Assembly: GCA_015064415.1 (NCBI GenBank)
Contig: SVSG01000016.1
Location: 1 to 50,480 of the forward strand
Direction: 5' to 3'
DNA: 50,480 bases
Source of the DNA: Oscillospiraceae bacterium
GTDB taxonomy: Bacteria; Bacillota; Clostridia; Oscillospirales; CAG-272
The notes under the pieces: generated by a model
Seen by the model: the letters and a program-made list of their open reading frames with translations, nothing else
Told to the model about the DNA's origin: nothing
Database searches by the model: none
Position numbers and translations under genes: made by a program
Part shown: piece by piece, positions 1 to 4,987 of the stretch
Layout of the letters: each line of letters starts with the position of its first letter
Position numbering within the stretch: the first letter of the stretch is position 1

Positions 1-387
1 AATAACAACACTGTACTTCACGGGGGCGGTAATACCGGGGACCTCCCACGTTACGGCACCGGCGCCGGGGGTGTAAAGCCCCTTGACCTCGCCCGTGGTC
101 TCGTCCTGTACGACCTTGACCTCATAGGCGGTACCGTCCGCATCGAACTCGATGTACTTGGTTGCATCGATCACGATGGCATTCTGGCCCGCAGCGACCT
201 GGTCGAGATACTTTGTTTTGTACTCGGCGTAGCTGATCGCGTTGAGCTGTTCCTTGATTTCGGCCAGGGTCTTGTCGGTCGTCGACTGATTCGATTCGGC
301 GGACACCGTAACGGTGAACATGCCGCCAACCAGGAAGCAGATCGCCAACGCGAAAGCCAATAGCCGGTGGAACTTGTTTTTCTTCAT
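1..387 (-). CDS. Secreted protein of unknown function, N-terminal part only
   Basis: The reading frame is open from an ATG at 387 down to the window edge, giving 129 residues; the C-terminus lies outside. A strong ribosome site (GAGGAGG) sits just before the ATG. The first about 31 residues form a classical signal peptide: basic start (MKKNKFHR), hydrophobic core with LLAFALAICFLVGG, and a likely cleavage after VSA. The mature part begins with a Ser/Thr/Gln-rich stretch and then a charged segment (KTLAEIKEQL, YAEYKTKYLDQ) with no family I recognise. It is probably exported and surface-associated or released. A long structured leader precedes it. The product is inferred only from the signal peptide; function unknown. 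Confidence 0.75.
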   Translation of the reverse strand, partial: MKKNKFHRLLAFALAICFLVGGMFTVTVSAESNQSTTDKTLAEIKEQLNAISYAEYKTKYLDQVAAGQNAIVIDATKYIEFDADGTAYEVKVVQDETTGEVKGLYTPGAGAVTWEVPGITAPVKYSVVI

Positions 388-575
388 AGTTTCCTCCTCT
401 GTTCCGATTGCACATGCAATCTGTGGTAATTTCGCAGCACGGGCGGGCTTTCACCCGTGCCGCGCGACGATGGTGCGCCCGCGTGCGTTACCATAAAAAT
501 ACGCGGCAGAGCCGCGCACCGTGGCAAAACACAAGGGCATCGCCGTGTGACCCGCCAAGAAGGGTCACGACGTAT
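388..575 (-). promoter_or_regulatory. Structured 5' leader of the secreted-protein gene
   Basis: About 190 bases lie between the predicted transcription start and the ATG at 387. They hold at least four hairpins: stem GTGACCC/GGGTCAC at 547-568, CGCGGC/GCCGCG at 502-516, GCACGGG/CCCGTGC at 438-461, and the palindrome GATTGCACATGCAATC at 406-421 directly upstream of the ribosome site. Such a layout fits a cis-acting RNA controlling translation, but it matches no riboswitch class I know. Confidence 0.4.
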
Positions 576-581
576 GGCATT

Positions 582-610
582 ATTTTACCATAAGCCACCC
601 GCAAAGTCAA
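582..610 (-). promoter_or_regulatory. SigA-type promoter for the secreted-protein gene
   Basis: On the minus strand TTGACT (610-605) and TAAAAT (587-582) are separated by exactly 17 bases. It points at the gene starting at 387. Confidence 0.65.
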
Positions 611-739
611 GCAAAAAAATCTCGCGCATAATGCTTGAACGCGCGACGTGCGCGCGAGGCGGAGCCACGGATCCGTCGGATGATCATCTTCCGTTTTTCG
701 GCGAAATTCGGCATTTTGGGCACCTCGCACACATCGCAC

Positions 740-765
740 TTTTCCAAAAGGTAAATTTTATTTAC
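740..765. repeat. 26-bp repeat with GTAAAT palindrome, copy 1
   Basis: TTTTCCAAAAGGTAAAT followed by TTTATTTAC. The right half is the inverted repeat GTAAAT-TTT-ATTTAC, like a regulator-binding site. A second copy lies 104 bp downstream at 844-869. Confidence 0.5.
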
Positions 766-843
766 GGTGTTTCCAACAAAAGCACGCCGTTTCTTTTCGC
801 GACCCTCAAAAATTCGTCACTTTTCGTACGCTTTTTTTGCATA

Positions 844-869
844 TTTTCCAAAAGGTAAATGTGGTTTAC
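844..869. repeat. 26-bp repeat with GTAAAT palindrome, copy 2
   Basis: The first 17 bases (TTTTCCAAAAGGTAAAT) are identical to the copy at 740-756; the second arm is GTTTAC instead of ATTTAC. The pair could be operators for a regulator encoded elsewhere. Both lie upstream of the minus-strand promoter at 582-610. Confidence 0.5.
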
Positions 870-1585
870 CCCAAAATCTTTTACAACCCTTTTGCAGCGC
901 CGTTTTACCGCCCCGTCAACCATCTCTTTTTTCTGTGCACCCTGCACAAAATCCGAGGCGTTTTTTCTACACCTATACATCTTGCACAAAAGTGCAGTTT
1001 TTAACAGTTTTTTTACATTTAGAGCGCATTTTCCCTCCTAACGCGTCTTTTTTGCCTCTTTTCCCATACAACACCATTTCCCGCCTTTTTGCCCTCTTCC
1101 CTTCCTGAAAACGCGTTGCCCGCGCGCGGATCTCAGTCTCGCACAGCGGAAGCTGCTCGCATTTTGGCGGGAAAGTCAGATGCGCCCCGAAGCACGTCGT
1201 ACCGTCCCACAAAATCAGAGCTCCCGACGAAAAAAGCAGAAAGGAAATATTTCTTCTCAAAAAATCCGTCGAACCGCGCCGCGTTGGAACGCTCGCCCCT
1301 TTGTGGCGGCGTGTAACCGCATTTTTCTCGCATTTTCCCCGCCCTCCTCCGATTTTCCGCAAAAACTCTTCCAAAAAGACGCGGCTCGACGTATTTTTGC
1401 AAAGGCGCGAGCCAACTTGTTTTTTCAACCGCCGTGATCCACCGAAAAGTGAGACATTGATATGACATTTTGTTCCATTCCGATTTTTGTCATAGGTCGC
1501 ACGACATTTTCTATATCTTGTGCCGAAATTATCCTATTTTCGCAAAATAAGCGTATTTTTATTTCAAAAAAATTTGAAAAAGGTC
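870..1585. other. Gene-free stretch, nothing firm seen
   Basis: About 700 bases rich in T- and C-runs. Open frames exist on both strands but lack ribosome sites, recognisable domains and codon regularity. The motif TGCACAAAA occurs twice (near 941 and 982). It may be the decayed remains of a gene, but nothing can be identified. Confidence 0.4.
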
Positions 1586-1614
1586 TTGACAAGTCATATG
1601 ACATCTGCTATAAT
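1586..1614 (+). promoter_or_regulatory. Consensus SigA promoter of a candidate small RNA
   Basis: TTGACA at 1586-1591 and TATAAT at 1609-1614 with a 17-bp spacer: a perfect consensus promoter, with no ORF starting downstream before a terminator. Confidence 0.75.
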
Positions 1615-1620
1615 AAGCAC

Positions 1621-1719
1621 AGAATGACCACCCGGTTATTCTATCCTTTCTTCTTTTCTCCTTTCAGGGCAGAGTGTTGCGTAAGGCAGATGCGCACCTC
1701 TGCCCTGATCTGCTTTTTT
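1621..1719 (+). ncRNA. Candidate small RNA with anti-Shine-Dalgarno tract
   Basis: A transcript from the promoter at 1586-1614 would start near 1621 and end at a hairpin (stem TCAGGGCAGAG/CTCTGCCCTGA, 1664-1674 with 1698-1708) followed by six T at 1714-1719, so about 100 nt. Between them lies a polypyrimidine tract with CTCCTTTC at 1658-1665, the exact complement of GAAAGGAG, which is the ribosome site of several genes in this window (for example before 33633, 34244 and 39251). This fits a trans-acting sRNA that blocks translation, but no known family is recognised. Confidence 0.5.
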
Positions 1720-1751
1720 CAAAAAATTCCAAAAAAATTTCGAAAAAAGTG

Positions 1752-1780
1752 TTGACAAATCGAAAGTTTTAGAGTATAAT
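1752..1780 (+). promoter_or_regulatory. Consensus SigA promoter of the tRNA Val-Asp-Gly operon
   Basis: TTGACA (1752-1757), 17-bp spacer, TATAAT (1775-1780), 38 bp before the first tRNA. Confidence 0.85.
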
Positions 1781-1818
1781 AGGCAAGTACCGTTCGTGAA
1801 ACGACCGAAACGGCCGAT

Positions 1819-1894
1819 GGGAGCATAGCTCAGCTGGGAGAGCATCTGCCTTACAAGCAGAGGGTCATAGGTTCGAGCCCTATTGTTCCCACCA
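1819..1894 (+). tRNA. tRNA-Val (anticodon UAC)
   Basis: The acceptor stem GGGAGCA pairs with TGTTCCC; the D-arm, the anticodon loop with TAC, and the T-loop GTTCGAGCC are all present, and CCA is encoded. It is the first gene of a three-tRNA operon. Confidence 0.95.
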
Positions 1895-1896
1895 AC

Positions 1897-1973
1897 GGCC
1901 CGGTAGTTCAGTTGGTTAGAACGCTAGCCTGTCACGCTAGAGGTCGTGGGTTCGAGTCCCATCCGGGTCGCCA
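1897..1973 (+). tRNA. tRNA-Asp (anticodon GUC)
   Basis: Acceptor stem GGCCCGG pairs with CCGGGTC, anticodon GTC in loop CTGTCAC, T-loop GGTTCGAGTCC, encoded CCA. Only two bases separate it from tRNA-Val. Confidence 0.95.
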
Positions 1974-1986
1974 CTTTCGGTACAAT

Positions 1987-2062
1987 GCGGATTTAGCTCA
2001 TTTGGTAGAGCGCGACCTTGCCAAGGTCGAGGTGGCGGGTTCGAGCCCCGTAATCCGCTCCA
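1987..2062 (+). tRNA. tRNA-Gly (anticodon GCC)
   Basis: Acceptor stem GCGGATT pairs with AATCCGC, anticodon GCC in loop TTGCCAA, encoded CCA. It is the last gene of the operon. Its 3' end is mirrored beyond the terminator and echoed in the repeats at 2187-2483. Confidence 0.95.
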
Positions 2063-2134
2063 AAATACAGAAAACCCACCCAATCGGGTGGGTTTTCTGT
2101 ATTTTTGCGCTGAATTACGGGTGCGAGAACCCGC
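2035..2134. repeat. Mirrored tRNA-Gly 3' end around the terminator
   Basis: Beyond the terminator, 2112-2134 reads as an imperfect inverted copy of the tRNA-Gly T-arm and acceptor 3' strand (reverse complement GCGGGTTCTCGCACCCGTAA against GCGGGTTCGAGCCCCGTAA in the gene). Together with the terminator arms this makes an inverted repeat of about 100 bp. Confidence 0.5.
2063..2106 (+). terminator. Terminator of the tRNA operon
   Basis: A long hairpin with perfect arms (AAATACAGAAAACCCACCC and its complement, loop AATC) followed by T residues. Confidence 0.85.
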
Positions 2135-2158
2135 AGGGAGGTGCCGCAGGCACCGTTT

Positions 2159-2185
2159 ATTTCAAGTGCGCCCTCGCACTTGAAA
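2159..2185. repeat. Short perfect hairpin
   Basis: TTTCAAGTGCG and CGCACTTGAAA flank a short loop. It is one of several mini-hairpins filling 2.1-2.5 kb. Confidence 0.5.
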
Positions 2186-2186
2186 T

Positions 2187-2297
2187 GGGGCAAGTGCGGC
2201 GGTTTTGCGAAGCAAATGGCGGCGTTTAGCCGTCAAGGCGCACTTAGCTTTTCAAAGTGCCATGGCACTTTGAAAATGGCGAGCCCCCGTAATCCGC
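2187..2297. repeat. 111-bp direct repeat, copy 1
   Basis: Nearly identical to 2373-2483. It contains the mini-hairpin TTTTGCGAAGCAAA, a 28-bp perfect palindrome centred on CCATGG, and ends with CGAGCCCCCGTAATCCGC, which resembles the 3' end of the neighbouring tRNA-Gly. Open frames cross it, but the sequence is palindromic rather than coding. Confidence 0.7.
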
Positions 2298-2372
2298 AGC
2301 GCGGTGCTTTTTTGTTTTCTTGCGCTGGATTACGGGGGCGAGAACCCGCTTGCGGATCGCAGATCCGCGGGC

Positions 2373-2483
2373 GGGGCAAGTGCGGCGGTTTTGCGAAGCA
2401 AATGGCGGTGTTTAGCCGCCAAGCCGCACTTAGCTTTTCAAAGTGCCATGGCACTTTGAAAATGACGAGCACCCGTAATCCGC
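2373..2483. repeat. 111-bp direct repeat, copy 2
   Basis: Second copy of the block at 2187-2297 with only a few substitutions, including the same central palindrome and the same tRNA-Gly-like tail (CGAGCACCCGTAATCCGC). An inverted tRNA-Gly-like tail (GGATTACGGGGGCGAGAACC) precedes it near 2327. Confidence 0.7.
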
Positions 2484-2512
2484 CGAGCATAGCTGCGAAG
2501 TTAATCGCGGAT

Positions 2513-2604
2513 TGCGGGGCGTCGAGGACGTCGCCCCCTACAGCTTCGTGCGTCGCCGCGAAATTGTTCACGATGACGGCGGGAGCAAGCCCCGCCCTAC
2601 GCAT
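2513..2604. repeat. Palindromic intergenic modules ending in CCCTAC
   Basis: Two adjacent hairpin modules, GGGGCG...CGCCCC and GGCGGG...CCCCGCC, each followed by CCCTAC. A related module lies at 13069-13092. They look like REP/BOX-type dispersed repeats; no gene is seen. Confidence 0.5.
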
Positions 2605-2708
2605 TCGCGTGTTGTCATTTGTGCAGCGCGGACAACGGACGCCGGAAGTTCTTCCCTTTTGCTTTCTGCCCCTTGCAAAAACTTTTTTCAAAATTCTTCA
2701 AAAAGGGC

Positions 2709-2737
2709 TTGACAAAAAGGCGACACCTTGCTATAAT
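2709..2737 (+). promoter_or_regulatory. Consensus SigA promoter of tRNA-Cys
   Basis: TTGACA (2709-2714), 17-bp spacer, TATAAT (2732-2737), 17 bp upstream of the tRNA. Confidence 0.85.
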
Positions 2738-2754
2738 ATTAAAGTACGAAATAC

Positions 2755-2828
2755 GGCGCCATGGCCAAGTGGTAAGGCACGGGTCTGCAAAACCCTTATC
2801 CCCGGTCCGAATCCGGGTGGCGCCTCCA
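2755..2828 (+). tRNA. tRNA-Cys (anticodon GCA)
   Basis: Acceptor stem GGCGCCA pairs with TGGCGCC, anticodon GCA in loop CTGCAAA, T-loop GGTCCGAATCC, encoded CCA. It is transcribed alone. Confidence 0.95.
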
Positions 2829-2868
2829 AAGAACGAAGCACCCCAAATGGGGTGCTTTTTCGTTCTTT
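2829..2868 (+). terminator. Terminator of tRNA-Cys
   Basis: AAGAACGAAGCACCCC pairs with GGGGTGCTTTTTCGTTCTT. The inverted repeat continues outward: TTTGGAGGTGCCACT (2867-2881) mirrors the tRNA end TGGCGCCTCCAAA. Confidence 0.8.
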
Positions 2869-3004
2869 GGAGGTGCCACTCCCCTTTGGATCGCGTTTTC
2901 TTGCGTTACGCGCAAGGAAACCGGTTCGGTTACCCCGCCCGAAGGTCGGGGAGCTTGCTCACCAGACGCAGGGCGTGGGTATTTTCGCGCAAAGCGCGAA
3001 TGAA

Positions 3005-3055
3005 GGGTGGCGCCTCCAAAAAATTCCGAAAGCATTAGCTTTCGGAATTTTTTTA
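3005..3055 (+). repeat. Second copy of the tRNA-Cys 3' end plus a hairpin
   Basis: GGGTGGCGCCTCCAAA at 3005-3020 repeats the last bases of tRNA-Cys, and again a terminator-like hairpin follows (AAATTCCGAAAGC/GCTTTCGGAATTT, T-run to 3055). This could be a relic of a second tRNA-Cys or an attachment-site duplication. Confidence 0.5.
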
Positions 3056-3059
3056 TCCA

Positions 3060-3245
3060 AGCCGCAGGCTTGGTATATCATCGACGCACAAAGTGCGGCG
3101 TATATCATCAAGGGCGGCGAGCCGCCCTTGTATATCATCACGCGCCAGCGTGCATCTTTCCTGCGGCTTGATGATATACAATGCTTCGCATTGATGATAT
3201 ACCGCAACAAGTTGCGGATGATATCCACGCCTTCGGCGTGATGTT
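3060..3245. repeat. GTATATCATC array punctuated by mini-hairpins
   Basis: GTATATCATC occurs at 3073, 3100 and 3130 in direct orientation and as GATGATATAC at 3170 and 3193, with the variant GATGATATCC at 3217. Each gap holds a tiny palindrome such as CGCACAAAGTGCG, GGGCGGCGAGCCGCCC, ATGCTTCGCAT or CACGCCTTCGGCGTG. The whole block is therefore an inverted repeat of repeats. It is not coding. Confidence 0.75.
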
Positions 3246-3277
3246 GCGCTTCGCACAAACGGATTTTGCTTGACCTC

Positions 3278-3306
3278 TTGCACTCCTCCCCAAAGTATGC
3301 TATAAT
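3278..3306 (+). promoter_or_regulatory. Promoter of small-ORF cassette 1
   Basis: TTGCAC (3278-3283), 17 bp, TATAAT (3301-3306). The block 3278-3325 is almost identical to 3919-3965 and clearly related to 13110-13156, including the GAAAGGCGGTG ribosome-site region. Confidence 0.75.
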
Positions 3307-3330
3307 AAAATCGAGAAAGGCGGTGTTGTG

Positions 3331-3606
3331 ATGGGAAAATGGTATGACGATTATAAAAAGCTCGATTTGTCGGGTGGAAAAATCTTGTTTATTTTAGAAG
3401 ATGACGAAGATATGATCGAAATCCATTATAAAGATGGAATGCTGATAGATGTGGGTTATATAGAACGTATGCATTCCTATTTTATCACGGTTGTTTCAAG
3501 TGATACCGCAGATGGATGGAAACAGCCTGTGGAAGAAGTCAAAGTTGAAGACAAAACTGTGTTGGCAGATAAAATTCAAGAAACGATCTATAAATATCGT
3601 AGATAA
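3331..3606 (+). CDS. Small acidic protein, cassette 1
   Basis: A 91-residue protein starting MGKWYDDYKK; an upstream GTG at 3328 is an alternative start. The ribosome site is the AAAGGCGG of the shared cassette leader. The protein is acidic in the middle (LEDDEDMIEI) and lysine/arginine-rich at the end, with no signal peptide, no membrane segment and no family I recognise. It is flanked by a promoter block shared with two other small ORFs and by a 3' segment (CATCTTTTTTGTCAACACG, 3625-3643) identical to that after the next ORF. Size and setting resemble orphan immunity genes, but that is only inference. Confidence 0.6.
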   Translation: MGKWYDDYKKLDLSGGKILFILEDDEDMIEIHYKDGMLIDVGYIERMHSYFITVVSSDTADGWKQPVEEVKVEDKTVLADKIQETIYKYRR

Positions 3607-3624
3607 TAATTATTTTTGAAACGG

Positions 3625-3643
3625 CATCTTTTTTGTCAACACG
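3625..3643 (+). repeat. 19-bp shared 3' flank of cassette 1
   Basis: CATCTTTTTTGTCAACACG is identical to 4362-4380 after the second small ORF. Confidence 0.75.
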
Positions 3644-3647
3644 CGCC

Positions 3648-3687
3648 AAAACAAAAAGCGCACCCAATTGGGTGCGCTTTTTGTTTT
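3648..3687 (+). terminator. Terminator of cassette 1
   Basis: AAAACAAAAAGCGCACCCAA pairs with TTGGGTGCGCTTTTTGTTTT: a symmetrical hairpin likely to work in both directions. Confidence 0.75.
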
Positions 3688-3905
3688 GGAGGTGACGAGC
3701 GTAGATTAGAACCACTCGCGCTTGCGCGGCGGTTCTAATCTGGAAACTAAGCGAGAACGATTGAGTATCGTTTTCGCAACGTTTCTCGCCACAAAGCAAG
3801 GAGTGCAAGGAGCGAGTGTATCGAGCGACACAGCGCAGCTATGCGACTGGTGCGGACGTCACCGAAAAAAGAGGACCGTCGGGGGACGCTGGTTCCTACT
3901 ATGAT
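3688..3905. repeat. Hairpin-rich spacer between cassettes 1 and 2
   Basis: AGATTAGAACC (3703-3713) and GGTTCTAATCT (3731-3741) are perfect inverted arms; GCGAGAACGAT/ATCGTTTTCGC follows at 3750-3776. No gene is supported. The first arm pair resembles a T-arm/acceptor mirrored like those at the tRNA genes. Confidence 0.5.
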
Positions 3906-3918
3906 TTGACAAAATATA

Positions 3919-3947
3919 TTGCACTCCACCCCAAAGTGTGCTATAAT
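3919..3947 (+). promoter_or_regulatory. Promoter of small-ORF cassette 2
   Basis: TTGCAC (3919-3924), 17 bp, TATAAT (3942-3947), in the shared block 3919-3965. Confidence 0.75.
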
Positions 3948-3970
3948 AAAATCGGAAAGGCGGTGGAAAT

Positions 3971-4360
3971 ATGGCAAAAGCAATTATGTCAAAACAAAAA
4001 TTCATCAATCAGTGGTTGCGTCATTTTGCCCGAAATATTGATAAAAGAGAAATTGAAGAATGTTTTGTTAACGATCATATTTGGCATGTTTTTTCTTACG
4101 AGCTATTATCAAAGGGTTCATTTCTAAGTGGAGATGCTGCGCGGAAGGAATATGACGCTGCCGATAAATCTGATTGTATATTTTGTGACATGTACGGACA
4201 AAACGGAGTAACCGATAAAATGCTTGATGAATACAATTCGTCGAAAGAAATTGATTCAAAAATGACCGAGTTGTATGTAGTAGCAAAAGATTATTCGTGG
4301 ACCTATATCAAAACTCATGAAAACGATTTGTGCGGACCTTATTTTATGAGAATAAAATAG
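3971..4360 (+). CDS. DUF4275-like small protein, cassette 2
   Basis: A 129-residue soluble protein. The segments DHIWHVFSYELL near the N-terminal third, a mid-protein FLSGDAARKEYD, and the C-terminal YSWTYIKTHEND-LCGPYF match my memory of the DUF4275 family, whose members have no assigned biochemical role. The ATG at 3971 follows the shared GAAAGGCGGTGG leader. It lies between small-ORF cassette 1 and the TIR operon, on the same strand. Family assignment is by recalled motif pattern only; function unknown. Confidence 0.65.
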   Translation: MAKAIMSKQKFINQWLRHFARNIDKREIEECFVNDHIWHVFSYELLSKGSFLSGDAARKEYDAADKSDCIFCDMYGQNGVTDKMLDEYNSSKEIDSKMTELYVVAKDYSWTYIKTHENDLCGPYFMRIK

Positions 4361-4361
4361 C

Positions 4362-4380
4362 CATCTTTTTTGTCAACACG
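4362..4380 (+). repeat. 19-bp shared 3' flank of cassette 2
   Basis: Identical to 3625-3643; it begins directly after the stop codon of the DUF4275-like gene. Confidence 0.75.
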
Positions 4381-4394
4381 TCTCAAGATGAATG

Positions 4395-4442
4395 ACACCC
4401 CAAATCCGAACCACAACAGTTCGATTGGGGTGTTATTTGTTT
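4395..4442 (+). terminator. Weak terminator-like hairpin after cassette 2
   Basis: ACACCCCAA (4395-4403) and TTGGGGTGT (4425-4433) with a 21-base loop, followed by a T-rich tail. Confidence 0.45.
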
Positions 4443-4910
4443 TCAAAAACCTATACAGGAAACGGCTTTTCACGCCGTTTCTTATTTTTGCAATCGAACT
4501 GCGATTTCAGGAATGCCCCCAAATTTGTGCGAGATTTGAAAAATCCGAATAAAACGGACCGCCACAGTTCGATTAAATTTCTTCTCCACTGCTTGTATGA
4601 CGCTTGTAATAAGATTTCTCCATCGCATCGGGTGTAAAAATATAATTTTCAAGCAACAAACCGGTACCGCTTTTACAGCGGTGCCGGTTTTGTTTTTTCA
4701 TTGGCTCCGTTCGTGATTGCAAAAGTGGATATAGGAGGCTTCTTTTTAATTTCCATTTTTAACGTACTTGTTCATTTTATCACCGTTTATTTCTTGCAAT
4801 CCAATAGCGTTTTATTCATCCCCAAAACACGAAATATTTAATAAATATAAATATTCAAATAATTGTATACAAACACTTTTAATAATATTTTATTTTCTCT
4901 TCTCATGCCG
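4443..4910. other. AT-rich gene-free stretch before the TIR operon
   Basis: No supported gene. CACAACAGTTCGATT (about 4412) is echoed by CCGCCACAGTTCGATT near 4560. A strong hairpin with T-run (ACCGGTACCGC/GCGGTGCCGGT, 4659-4698) looks like a terminator shielding the operon. The rest is very AT-rich. Confidence 0.45.
4656..4698 (+). terminator. Terminator-like hairpin upstream of the TIR operon
   Basis: AAACCGGTACCGC and GCGGTGCCGGTTT form the stem (loop TTTTACA), followed by a T-run. It would stop read-through from the small-ORF cassettes. Confidence 0.7.
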
Positions 4911-4939
4911 TTGACAAAATATACCAAATATGGTAAAAT
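4911..4939 (+). promoter_or_regulatory. Promoter of the TIR operon with an operator inside
   Basis: TTGACA (4911-4916), 17 bp, TAAAAT (4934-4939). The spacer carries the inverted repeat TACCA-AATA-TGGTA (4922-4935), whose second arm runs into the -10 box; this is a good position for a repressor. Confidence 0.7.
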
Positions 4940-4987
4940 TTTCATGTACATCTCTATTTTTAGCTAAAATATGCATGGAGGATATTT

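Noticed and set aside
388..575. Cyclic-di-GMP or other known riboswitch in the first leader
   Set aside because: Hairpins are present but the conserved bases of the classes I know are not.
973..1428. 151-aa frame on the minus strand
   Set aside because: It has no ribosome site, low-complexity Lys/Arg composition and no domain; at best a decayed gene.
2141..3241. 366-aa open frame across the tRNA-Cys region
   Set aside because: It crosses a tRNA gene, terminators and palindromic repeats; openness is due to repeated GC-rich modules.
3060..3245. CRISPR array
   Set aside because: Units are only 10 bases, change orientation, and the spacers are palindromes; no cas genes.
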